DNA from: Longitalea arenae
GTDB lineage: Bacteria > Bacteroidota > Bacteroidia > Chitinophagales > Chitinophagaceae
Direction: 5' to 3'
Assembly (NCBI RefSeq): GCF_016924755.1
Contig: NZ_JAFFJX010000004.1
Coordinates: forward strand, 434,001 to 498,000
Length of the DNA: 64,000 nucleotides
A program made the position numbers and the translations under genes. The notes under the pieces are model-generated. The model had not been told where the DNA came from and did not search any database. It saw only the letters and a list, made by a program, of their open reading frames with translations. Positions 26,730 to 34,100 of the stretch are shown piece after piece. Position 1 is the first letter of the stretch. Each line of letters starts with the position of its first letter.

Positions 26730-27515
26730 TTATTTTGATTCCAGTTGCGCTATGAATTTATGAAATGCCTCACCGGGATGCGCTTCTTTCATAAAATTCT
26801 CTCCTATTAAGAAACCACGAAAGTCATGCTGCCTGAAAAGCCTGATATTATCAACAGAACTGATGCCGCTTTCGGCAATCTTGATCTTGCCGGCCGGAAT
26901 GCGTTCGGCCATCCGCAGGCTTCGTTCGATATCAACAGTAAAGGTCTTCAGGTTGCGGTTATTAATGCCTACCAGTTTTGTTTCATCACAAATATGCTCC
27001 AGCTCTTCCTCGGCATGTAATTCCAGCAATACTTCCAGTTGCAAAGAAGCGGCAAAAGATGCTAACCGTTTAACCTCAGCTGGTGTCAGGCAGGCTGCGA
27101 TCAACAGGATAACATCGGCCCCCATGGCCCTGGCTTCTACGATCTGGTATTCGTCGATCATAAAATCCTTACGAAGTATAGGCACCTGGTTCACCCTGGC
27201 GTTCATAAGGTCGGCCGTGCTGCCGCCAAAAAATGTTTCGTCGGTGAGCACAGATAAGCCGGACGCGCCAAAGCGGGCATAAGCAGAAGTTACCTCTACC
27301 ACATCGGCCGCTCCATTGATAATACCCTTCGATGGAGATTTCCTTTTAAACTCGGCAATGATACCGGTTTTGGATCCATCGAGCAGAAACTGGCTGAGTG
27401 ATAATACGGGCCGTGTGTAAAACGCCTGCTTTTCCAGCTCCTTTACAGGTATCTGTTCCTTTCTTTCAGCAACTTCCGTTCGTTTATGTTCTATTATTTT
27501 ATCCAGAATGTTCAT
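26730..27515 (-). CDS. trpC: Indole-3-glycerol phosphate synthase
   Basis: Fourth step of the tryptophan branch. 261 residues, starting MNILDKIIEHKRTEVAERK. IAEFKRKSPSKG contains the catalytic Lys and the CdRP-binding site. LRKDFMIDEYQIVEARAMGAD contains the second Lys, GINNRNLKTFTVD the Asn-Arg-Asn segment, and IAESGISS the phosphate site. Full length and on its own, not fused to TrpF. Confidence 0.97.
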   Translation of the reverse strand: MNILDKIIEHKRTEVAERKEQIPVKELEKQAFYTRPVLSLSQFLLDGSKTGIIAEFKRKSPSKGIINGAADVVEVTSAYARFGASGLSVLTDETFFGGSTADLMNARVNQVPILRKDFMIDEYQIVEARAMGADVILLIAACLTPAEVKRLASFAASLQLEVLLELHAEEELEHICDETKLVGINNRNLKTFTVDIERSLRMAERIPAGKIKIAESGISSVDNIRLFRQHDFRGFLIGENFMKEAHPGEAFHKFIAQLESK

Positions 27516-27590
27516 TATCTATTTGATCAATTGTGAATTTAAATTGGCCACTAGTCGTTTTCCACGCCCACCAGCGATTTACTACCCGCT

Positions 27591-28583
27591 CTATTGTAAA
27601 GCCACCAGCTTCTTCAACGCCTCATTCGCCCTCCCACTCTCCAGGCTCTCCACCGCTGCGCCATAGGCATCGTCATAGGTTTTAAAACTACCGGTGCAAT
27701 GCAGGGCCATGGCTGCATTGGCCAGCACCACCGCATTTTGTGCCCAGCTGCCTTCGCCCTTTAATATTTTGGTGAAGATTTTCGCTGCCTCTTCTACTGA
27801 ATTGCCGCCATAGATATCGCTGGGGTTAACCATGCGTTTTCCCAATTGCTCGGGCGTCATGATCTTTTCGCCGTTGTTGGTGATCACCTTGGTATCGTTG
27901 GTCAGCGATATTTCATCATAACCATCAAGCCCATGAATGATGGTGAAAGCTTTGTCTGTTAACTGTAACAGGTAATTATAAATGCGCGCCATTTCAAGGT
28001 TGTATACACCTACCAGCTGAAAGGGCGGAAAAGCCGGGTTCACCATGGGTCCCAGCATATTGAAAAAGGTGCGCATGCCCAGGTTCTTCCTGATCGGCGC
28101 CACCGTCTTTAATGCGGGATGGAACAAAGGCGCATGCAGGAAACAGATATTCGCCTGATCCACTTCCTTCTTTAGCTGGTCGGGATTGTTCTTCATTTTA
28201 TAACCCAGCTGTTCCATTACATTGGAGGCGCCACTGATAGAAGAGGCCCCATAGTTGCCGTGTTTGGCTACTTTTTGACCGGTACCGGCGACAATAAAAC
28301 AACTCAAGGTGGAAATATTAAAGGTGTTTTTGCCGTCACCGCCCGTACCTACGATATCAATTACAGGAAAACCGTTCAGGTCTACTTTCACGCAGAGTTC
28401 CAGCAGGGCATCCTGGAATCCCTGCAGTTCTTCGATGGTTACACTTCGCATGAGGTATACGGTCATAAAGGCCGTTACTTCATGTTCATTGTAAACCCCT
28501 TTACCAATGTTCATTAAAACGTCTTTCGCCTGCTCGCGGCTCAGTGTTTTATGTTCAAACAGGTATTGTAATATCTTCTTCAT
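27591..28583 (-). CDS. trpD: Anthranilate phosphoribosyltransferase
   Basis: Transfers phosphoribose from PRPP to anthranilate. 330 residues. The PRPP loop is DIVGTGGDGKNTFNISTL and the glycine-rich KHGNYGASSISGASNVMEQLG follows. FLHAPLFHPALKTVAPIRKN and RTFFNMLGPMVNP are equally typical. The C-terminal GLDGYDEISLT is conserved. It lies between trpG (62-base gap) and trpC (75-base gap). Confidence 0.97.
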   Translation of the reverse strand: MKKILQYLFEHKTLSREQAKDVLMNIGKGVYNEHEVTAFMTVYLMRSVTIEELQGFQDALLELCVKVDLNGFPVIDIVGTGGDGKNTFNISTLSCFIVAGTGQKVAKHGNYGASSISGASNVMEQLGYKMKNNPDQLKKEVDQANICFLHAPLFHPALKTVAPIRKNLGMRTFFNMLGPMVNPAFPPFQLVGVYNLEMARIYNYLLQLTDKAFTIIHGLDGYDEISLTNDTKVITNNGEKIMTPEQLGKRMVNPSDIYGGNSVEEAAKIFTKILKGEGSWAQNAVVLANAAMALHCTGSFKTYDDAYGAAVESLESGRANEALKKLVALQ

Positions 28584-28645
28584 GTCGTTGAGTAATGAAT
28601 CGTTAACCTAATTGTTTTCCATCAGCTAACTGGCGCATTCGCCGG

Positions 28646-29221
28646 TTACGATTTCAGCCAGTTCCTTAAAATATCTTCTCCTTTTGGCGTCAGCACACTC
28701 TCGGGATGGAATTGCACGCCCTGCACATCGTACTGTTTATGCTGTAATGCCATCACGAAATTATTCGCATCACGGGCAGTGATCTCCAGCTCTTTTGGAA
28801 AACCCTCTTCACTTACTACCCAGCTGTGATAACGGCCTACTTCAAACTCGTCAGGTAATCCATTGAACAGGGGTTTATCCCGGTTAATGACCTGCACCGG
28901 CGTGGCCACGCCATGATATACCGTACTAAGATTGATCAGTTTTCCACCAAATGCCTGGCCAATGGCCTGGTGCCCTAAACAAACGCCCAGGATCGATTTG
29001 CTGGCCGCATATTCTTTGATCAGGGGAAGTAATAAGCCCGCTTCCTCGGGGATGCCGGGCCCCGGCGATAAAATGATCTTATCATAATCCTTTACTTTTT
29101 CCAGCGGGATCTGATCGTTGCGATGTACATCCACTTTTTGGTGCAGGATCTTTTCAACCAGGTGTACCAGGTTGTAAGTAAAGGAGTCGTAATTATCGAA
29201 AACAAGGATCTTCATGTTCAT
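28646..29221 (-). CDS. trpG: Anthranilate synthase component II (glutamine amidotransferase)
   Basis: Provides ammonia to TrpE. 191 residues with DNYDSFTYNLVHLVE, ILSPGPGIPEEAGL, the nucleophile in LGVCLGHQAIGQAFGG, and the His-Glu pair in VQFHPESVLTPKGEDIL. Two ATG codons lie six bases apart (29221 and 29215); the second gives the canonical MKILVFDNYDS start. It may also serve folate synthesis, as in many bacteria, but the trp context favours anthranilate synthase. Confidence 0.96.
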   Translation of the reverse strand: MNMKILVFDNYDSFTYNLVHLVEKILHQKVDVHRNDQIPLEKVKDYDKIILSPGPGIPEEAGLLLPLIKEYAASKSILGVCLGHQAIGQAFGGKLINLSTVYHGVATPVQVINRDKPLFNGLPDEFEVGRYHSWVVSEEGFPKELEITARDANNFVMALQHKQYDVQGVQFHPESVLTPKGEDILRNWLKS

Positions 29222-29304
29222 TTATATTATGCTGCTGAACGGAACCTTTCCCGAAGGCGGACAAGCGACAGGGATAATGTCATTACTGCTTCAGCCGGGT
29301 ACCA

Positions 29305-30729
29305 TTAAATGATTTCCTGGGCAAATACGATCGCTTTTTTCAAAGCACCCAGTTTGTTATTTACTTCCTGTAATTCACTTTCGGGTTTGCTGGCGGCTAC
29401 CACCCCGGCGCCGGCCTGGTAGATCAGTTTGTTCTGCCGGCTCATAAAGGTGCGGATCATAATGGCATGATTGCATTGTCCGTCGAAACCCATAAAGCCG
29501 ATAGCGCCACCATAGTAACTTCTGGCAGTGGGTTCAAAGGCATCGATGAGTTCCATGGCCTTGAACTTGGGCGCACCACTCAATGTACCTGCCGGGAATG
29601 TTTTGGCCAGCAGGGCAAATGGATTGCTGCCGGTACGCACTTTACCGCTTACCTCGCTTACCAGGTGTATCACATGCGAATAGTATTGTACTTCGCGGTA
29701 GTGCTCCACTTTTACGTCATCGCAGAGGCGGCTCAGGTCATTGCGCGCCAGGTCAACCAGCATCACGTGCTCTGCATTTTCTTTGGCATCCTGTAAGAGA
29801 CGTTCGGCTTCCCGCTGATCGGTTTCATCATCGCCTGTTCTTTTAAAGGTGCCTGCTATGGGATGTACAACCGCTTTGCCGTTTTGCATGATGAGCTGCG
29901 CCTCGGGCGAAGATCCCATCAGTTTGTAATCGCCATAATCAAAGAAGAAAAGATAGGGAGAAGGATTGATGCTGCGTAAGGCCCGGTAAACCGCAAACTC
30001 GTCACCGGTAAAACCCTGCTCAAAACACCGGCTCAGCACGATCTGGAATACATCGCCGCGTAAACAGCTTTGGATCCCTTTCTTCACCATATCAATATAA
30101 TCGCTGTCGGTCATATTCGATGCTTCCGGTCCTTTTGCTTTGAACGGATACACCGGCACATCTTTACTGCGGATCAGCGATTCTACTACGGCCAGTTCAC
30201 TTTCAACACCGGGCATGGTATTCTCGCAAATGAACAATTCGTCTTTATGATGATTGATGGCTATTACATATTGATACAGCCGGTAACGCATGAGGGGGAT
30301 CACCGGTAAGCCGTTGGGCGATTTACGTTCAATGCCCAGCTGAATGGTATCAAAGAACTGAACGGCGTCGTAGGTAGTATAACCGTATAAGCCCTGGGCA
30401 AATCTGGTCTCGCGGCCGCCGGGGGTGGCTTCAAAGCGCTGCATGAATTCCCACAGTTTTTCCGGTATTTCGGCGCTGTTTGTAATGGAGGCTTTTTCAG
30501 GAGGAAGGCCGGGCAATTTAAATTCGATGCTTTTGGCAGAAGTGATCTCGATGCCGGCGATGGCGTTGATGCAAATGAAAGAGTAGCTGTTATCTGCTGC
30601 GTGGTGGTCGGTACTTTCAAGCAGCACCGTATCGCGAAAGCGATCCCGCACCCGGAGGTAAATGCCTACCGGGGTAAATACATCGGCCAGCAGCTTTTTA
30701 CAATTGGTGGTAATATTTATCTTTTTCAT
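29305..30729 (-). CDS. trpE: Anthranilate synthase component I
   Basis: Converts chorismate to anthranilate with ammonia from TrpG. 474 residues. The N-terminal domain carries the tryptophan-binding LLES-type motif (DTVLLESTDHH), so feedback inhibition is expected. The catalytic part has LSRCFEQGF, MGSSPEAQLIMQNG, the anthranilate-type PIAGTFKRTGDDE motif, LVDLARNDLSRLC and FPAGTLSGAPKFKAMELI. YQAGAGVVAASKPESE ends the active-site region. First structural gene after the attenuator. Confidence 0.97.
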   Translation of the reverse strand: MKKINITTNCKKLLADVFTPVGIYLRVRDRFRDTVLLESTDHHAADNSYSFICINAIAGIEITSAKSIEFKLPGLPPEKASITNSAEIPEKLWEFMQRFEATPGGRETRFAQGLYGYTTYDAVQFFDTIQLGIERKSPNGLPVIPLMRYRLYQYVIAINHHKDELFICENTMPGVESELAVVESLIRSKDVPVYPFKAKGPEASNMTDSDYIDMVKKGIQSCLRGDVFQIVLSRCFEQGFTGDEFAVYRALRSINPSPYLFFFDYGDYKLMGSSPEAQLIMQNGKAVVHPIAGTFKRTGDDETDQREAERLLQDAKENAEHVMLVDLARNDLSRLCDDVKVEHYREVQYYSHVIHLVSEVSGKVRTGSNPFALLAKTFPAGTLSGAPKFKAMELIDAFEPTARSYYGGAIGFMGFDGQCNHAIMIRTFMSRQNKLIYQAGAGVVAASKPESELQEVNNKLGALKKAIVFAQEII

Positions 30730-30789
30730 TGAGCAGCCACATTTTTTTTAAACCGTGCCAGGGTTTCGGTTATCGCTATTAAAAATGTC

Positions 30790-30818
30790 AAAAAAAAACC
30801 CCGACAGTATCGTCGGGG
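30790..30818 (-). terminator. trp attenuator terminator
   Basis: On the minus strand CCCCGAC-GATACT-GTCGGGG (30799-30805 pairing with 30812-30818) is followed by nine T (30790-30798). It lies between the leader peptide and trpE, 61 bases before the trpE start. The preceding AGCCCC (30815-30820 on the minus strand) can pair instead with GGGGCT at 30858-30863, which would break the terminator. Confidence 0.9.
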
Positions 30819-30852
30819 CTGAATATGGTGTTAATAAACATCAAACAGTAGC

Positions 30853-30915
30853 TTACAAGCCCCTTGTAGAGTCTGTATGCCACCACCAATGATTATTTTG
30901 TAATTGCTTTTTCAT
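30853..30915 (-). CDS. trpL: trp leader peptide with three tandem Trp codons
   Basis: ATG at 30915 opens 20 codons ending TAA at 30853-30855. It begins MKKQLQNNH, then three consecutive TGG codons at 30880-30888, then HTDSTRGL. Downstream come an RNA hairpin TACAAG-GGG-CTTGTA overlapping the stop, an alternative GGGGCT/AGCCCC pairing, and a terminator with a T run. Ribosome stalling at the Trp codons when charged tRNA is scarce should favour GGGGCT/AGCCCC pairing and read-through into trpE. This is the classic trp attenuator logic, here controlling the whole trp-his run. Confidence 0.9.
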   Translation of the reverse strand: MKKQLQNNHWWWHTDSTRGL

Positions 30916-30922
30916 TCGGTTA

Positions 30923-30954
30923 CAAAAGTGCTATGCAAAAATGATTTGACCAAA
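30923..30954 (-). promoter_or_regulatory. Possible trp-his operon promoter
   Basis: On the minus strand, TTTGG (30950-30954) and CACTTTTG (30923-30930) resemble the Bacteroidota TTTG and TAnnTTTG boxes with about 20 bases between them. The -7-like box ends only seven bases before the leader ATG, so the leader mRNA would be nearly leaderless. The match to TAnnTTTG is imperfect. Confidence 0.4.
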
Positions 30955-30964
30955 TTTTTTTTGT

Positions 30965-31264
30965 TTAACCGTGTTTATTTTTAGCAGGATGCTGCCTAAG
31001 GTCAAAAATATTTAATAAAACCAGCTTTTCTTCTTCAATCCTATAATATAATCTGTTATGCTTTGAAATCTTTATACTTCGTATTGACGGATATCTGGTT
31101 GAAGCCATTCCCATAAACGGTTGTTTCGCTAACACTTTTACTCTCTCTATGAGCTCATCCACAAATTTATCGCCTAGAGCGCAGGACCATTCCCTATCAA
31201 TGTAACCAGCAATCGTTTCAAGGTCTTTTATAACAGGCTCCGTCCATTCTACTTCGAACGCCAT
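30965..31264 (-). CDS. ParE/RelE-type toxin
   Basis: A 99-residue member of the ParE/RelE superfamily of type II toxins. Typical stretches are VEWTEPVIKDLETIAGYID, the RYPSIRSIKISKHNRLYYRIEEEKLVLLNIFDLRQHP core and a basic C-terminus. Family members either block DNA gyrase or cut mRNA at the ribosome; the sequence does not decide which, but the N-terminal helix pattern is closer to ParE. It overlaps the antitoxin gene by 16 bases. Its stop lies just ten bases from the presumed trp promoter. Confidence 0.85.
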   Translation of the reverse strand: MAFEVEWTEPVIKDLETIAGYIDREWSCALGDKFVDELIERVKVLAKQPFMGMASTRYPSIRSIKISKHNRLYYRIEEEKLVLLNIFDLRQHPAKNKHG

Positions 31265-31494
31265 GCTTCAATCCTTTTCAATGCTTCTTCATGAGGTATC
31301 GTTTTGCCTTCATCGGCCAGTTTAATGGACGCCTGCAACCTGGCCAATTGCTCAGGCGTTAATTGATCGACAATATCTTTCCCGCCTGCTTTTTCATATT
31401 CAACAGTAGCTTCATGCAGCATGCTCAAAGCCGTTTCATCCTCAAGATTATCAATATATTGGTGCAATTCTTCCTTCAATTTCTTCTTGTCCAT
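31249..31494 (-). CDS. Antitoxin of the ParE/RelE-type pair
   Basis: An 81-residue acidic, helical protein from the ATG at 31494 (MDKKKLKEELHQYIDNLEDE). The C-terminal half, LTPEQLARLQASIKLADEGKTIPHEEALKRIEAW, is the type seen in addiction-module component antitoxins that wrap around a RelE/ParE toxin. It precedes and overlaps the toxin gene, the usual antitoxin-first order. Such pairs generally repress their own promoter, which would lie in 31495-31650. Confidence 0.8.
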   Translation of the reverse strand: MDKKKLKEELHQYIDNLEDETALSMLHEATVEYEKAGGKDIVDQLTPEQLARLQASIKLADEGKTIPHEEALKRIEAWRSK

Positions 31495-31657
31495 AACCAA
31501 CTATTTAAATAAAAATACGATTTTTACCGGTGAATTGCAGTTGGGGCGGAATTAGTTGAAATTGATCAACATACGTTACCAACATGGCAATAACTTAACC
31601 CCATGGCCGTTTGCCGGATGAATAATTTTTACAATTATTGCATTATTCCTATTCATT

Positions 31658-31936
31658 ATGGTAATACAACACAAACAATTAGATGGTAAAGGCATGTTCT
31701 ATGTAGGACAGGATGGTGCTATCCTGGCTGAAATGGTATATACGATGGCCCCTAACAAAATGATCATCGAACATACCGAGGTAGATGAATCCCTGGAAGG
31801 GAAAGGCGTTGGTAAACAAATGGTACATACCGCCGTTGAATATGCCCGCACCCATAACATCAAGATCGTGCCCCTCTGCCCTTTCGCAAAATCCGTTCTG
31901 GATAAAACAAAAGAATGGCAGGACGTACTGGCTTAA
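31658..31936 (+). CDS. Small GNAT-fold acetyltransferase (YjdJ-like)
   Basis: A 92-residue minimal GNAT protein. The sequence MIIEHTEVDESLEGKGVGKQMV is the acetyl-CoA-binding segment of this small family, and KIVPLCPFAKSVLDKTKEW its conserved Cys-containing C-terminus. The missing N-terminal strands are normal for this short group. Substrate is unknown. It converges on pdxJ with a perfect hairpin between. Confidence 0.85.
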   Translation: MVIQHKQLDGKGMFYVGQDGAILAEMVYTMAPNKMIIEHTEVDESLEGKGVGKQMVHTAVEYARTHNIKIVPLCPFAKSVLDKTKEWQDVLA

Positions 31937-31943
31937 TCTACCG

Positions 31944-31980
31944 GTTGATGAGTTAACCGGTAACTTGTTAACTCATCAAC
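31944..31980. terminator. 14-bp perfect hairpin between convergent genes
   Basis: GTTGATGAGTTAAC (31944-31957) pairs exactly with GTTAACTCATCAAC (31967-31980), with a nine-base loop, followed on the plus strand by TGTCTTTT. It sits eight bases after the GNAT stop and reaches into the pdxJ 3' end. It probably terminates one or both transcripts. GTTAACTCATCAAC-like words recur near 41.9 kb. Confidence 0.7.
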
Positions 31981-32687
31981 TGTCTTTTATACAATTGAAT
32001 TGTATTCTCATACCCCAGGTACAGGGCATCACTGATCAGGGCATGGCCGATCGATACTTCCAGCAAACCGGGGATCTGCTGTGCAAAATAGGCCAGGTTG
32101 TTCAGGTCAAGGTCATGGCCGGCATTTATTCCCAGCTTCAGCTCATTCGCCCTTTTGGCCGCTTTTATGTAACTGGCAATCGCTTTCTCCTTATCGTTCG
32201 CATATTCCCGGGCGTAACCTTCGGTATACAGTTCAATACGGTCGGTACCGGTTTCAGCAGCGCCATTCACCATTTCTACAATCGGATCAACAAAGATGGA
32301 TACCCGGATCCCGGCTTTTTGAAATACCTGGATCATTTCGCGGAGGTAATCGCGGTGTTTAATGGTATCCCAGCCATGATCTGATGTCAGCTGCCCCAAA
32401 GCATCCGGCACCAGCGTTACCTGGTGGGGCTGTGTTTCCAGCACCAGGTCAACAAACTTCTGCTCGCTGCAATTGCCTTCAATATTAAATTCGGTAGTAA
32501 TGATCTTTTTAATGGCCCGTACATCCGCGTAGCGGATATGCCGTTCATCGGGGCGCGGATGCACCGTTACGCCGTCTGCACCAAAACGCTGGGCATCGAT
32601 GGCAGCCTTAACTACGTCGGGGTTATTACCGCCGCGGCTATTGCGCAACGTTGCAAATTTGTTGATGTTTACACTCAGCTTTGTCAT
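31968..32687 (-). CDS. pdxJ: Pyridoxine 5'-phosphate synthase
   Basis: Last step of DXP-dependent vitamin B6 synthesis, joining 1-deoxyxylulose phosphate and aminoacetone phosphate. From the ATG at 32687 it has 239 residues, the normal length. LSVNINKFATLRNSRGGNNP is the N-terminal active-site strand. VTVHPRPDERHI, LVPDALGQLTSDHGWD, SIFVDPI, ELYTEGYA and GINAGHDLDL follow in the expected order. A longer frame upstream would add 37 residues that family members lack. Confidence 0.97.
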   Translation of the reverse strand: MTKLSVNINKFATLRNSRGGNNPDVVKAAIDAQRFGADGVTVHPRPDERHIRYADVRAIKKIITTEFNIEGNCSEQKFVDLVLETQPHQVTLVPDALGQLTSDHGWDTIKHRDYLREMIQVFQKAGIRVSIFVDPIVEMVNGAAETGTDRIELYTEGYAREYANDKEKAIASYIKAAKRANELKLGINAGHDLDLNNLAYFAQQIPGLLEVSIGHALISDALYLGYENTIQLYKRQLMS

Positions 32688-32702
32688 GCCCAAAAATAAA
32701 AC

Positions 32703-32731
32703 AAAAAAGGAGCTGTTTTGCAACAACTCCT
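32703..32731 (-). terminator. Minus-strand terminator after the 140-residue T9SS-tail-like gene
   Basis: On the minus strand AGGAGTTGTT-GCAA-AACAGCTCCT (10 bp, one G-T pair) is followed by TTTTTTG. It lies 30 bases after that gene's stop and just before the pdxJ start. Confidence 0.8.
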
Positions 32732-32760
32732 CTACGTGGGGGTTAGGGGTTAAATATTTT

Positions 32761-33183
32761 CTAGCCTTTTGAGATCTGTGTGCTGTATAAAACATCACCT
32801 TCCAGGTCTACGATGTCGAGTGAATAAACACCTGAGGGCAAAAACTCTACTTCGCTTATATTGGTTATGTTTATACCTTTTACCAGGAACCAACTGAACA
32901 TCTTCACGATCTTATCATCCTCATCGAACATCCGCACAATTACATGTTTGCCTTGTGCGCAGGTTACATCCAATGTGATAGAGGTGAAAAATGGGTTTGG
33001 GCGGACTACAACTTTAGGGATCATAATTTCTGTTTTTTGAACTTCTGCTGAAGTTTCATGACCATTTGGTCCGGCCTGATCGATCTGCAACAACCTGTTC
33101 AGTTTTTGCCGCATCGAAACAGCGTTTTTTTCCGCCTTGTGCTTTTCTGTGCTTTGATTATGATTATGGCTTAATGGTATCAC
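32761..33183 (-). CDS. Stand-alone T9SS-tail-like protein (paralogue 1)
   Basis: A 140-residue protein whose C-terminal 85 residues look like a T9SS type A sorting tail: VVVRPNPFFTSITLDVT, KMFSWFLVKGINITNI, LPSGVYSLDIVDLEGDVL. The N-terminal 50 residues are polar and contain no signal peptide or cargo domain. Normal sorting tails sit at the end of large secreted proteins, so this is unusual. It has a paralogue 217 bases upstream on the same strand with the same pattern. Start could be 33183 or Met24. Function is unknown. Confidence 0.6.
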   Translation of the reverse strand: MIPLSHNHNQSTEKHKAEKNAVSMRQKLNRLLQIDQAGPNGHETSAEVQKTEIMIPKVVVRPNPFFTSITLDVTCAQGKHVIVRMFDEDDKIVKMFSWFLVKGINITNISEVEFLPSGVYSLDIVDLEGDVLYSTQISKG

Positions 33184-33400
33184 AAATAATGGTTTAAATA
33201 AAGATTACTAATGGAATGCCACATTTCAATGAACTCATAATCAACAACATAAGGCACAGGCACTTTTCTATTCGTCTCTTTTTGGGATCAAATTTTATTA
33301 ATTTGGGAAAGTATATCGGCGTTTTGGCTCGCAGCTACGGGTTTTTGCTTTGTTACGGTAAATAAACATGTACAGAGATCTGCGCCAACAGGTAACCATT

Positions 33401-33673
33401 TTACTTTACCACCTGGGTACTGCACATGATATGGCCTTTTTCATCCATCACATCCAGCAGGTACATCCCGGTATCCAGTTTATTCAAATTATTAATATTG
33501 CTGATATTGACTCCTTTTTTCAGTTTCCACAAGAACAAACTGATGATCTTACCGCTGGGATCGGCCATCCGCACTACACCCGGCTGGTCTTCCGAGGCGG
33601 TGATCTCAAGGGTAAGGGATGAAATAAAAGGGTTGGGGCGGGTTGTTATCACATTGACAGCCATCATACGCAT
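33401..33673 (-). CDS. Stand-alone T9SS-tail-like protein (paralogue 2)
   Basis: A 90-residue protein that is essentially only the tail-like domain: TTRPNPFISSLTLEIT, VVRMADPSGKII, FLWKLKKGVNISNINNL, DTGMYLLDVMDEKGHIM. It shares RPNPF, S-TL, VRM-D, KG-NI-NI and G-Y-LD with its downstream neighbour, so the two are clear paralogues. No signal peptide is visible, so export by T9SS after Sec translocation looks impossible as it stands. It may work in the cytoplasm or start further upstream than seen. Function is unknown. Confidence 0.6.
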   Translation of the reverse strand: MRMMAVNVITTRPNPFISSLTLEITASEDQPGVVRMADPSGKIISLFLWKLKKGVNISNINNLNKLDTGMYLLDVMDEKGHIMCSTQVVK

Positions 33674-34100
33674 ACGTTTTAGGGTTAAAGAGTATTTGTC
33701 ATTTTATTAGGGTTGTGTATAACATTCCTATAAGAATGCCAAAAAACAAATCACTTGCAATCAACTACTTACACGTCCGTGTTATAACGTCTTATTCTCA
33801 TTTCCGGAAAAAAGGTTGTAAAACGGGAATGGCCGGCCATAAGGGTCCCTGGCAGGAGAATACGCCTGCCGCGCGGGTCGCCAGCGTACCTGACGCGGCC
33901 CGGATTCGCCCATGTCTCGTACATATTCCGTACATATCCCGTACATGTCCCGTATATGACCCGTTCCTTTATAGATACGGAACACCTACGGCATACCTAT
34001 GTGTTACGTACAGCAAAAATGCAACAAACCTGCGCTTATGCTGCCTTTCTGCTGCGCTTGAGGTACGATGCAGGTGCCTGGTGGAACGGCCTGGCCGGGC
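33674..34100. other. GC-rich gap with an 11-base tandem repeat
   Basis: No gene supported. Positions 33911-33965 hold five head-to-tail 11-base units (CATGTCTCGTA, CATATTCCGTA, CATATCCCGTA, CATGTCCCGTA, TATGACCCGTT). The surrounding 33830-33905 is GC-rich (CCTGCCGCGCGGGTCGCC). Short frames here are products of the repeat. Confidence 0.75.

Noticed and set aside
33782-33985. Minus-strand 67-codon frame with repeated RDMYG words
   Set aside because: It is the translation of the 11-base DNA repeat, with no start context or family.
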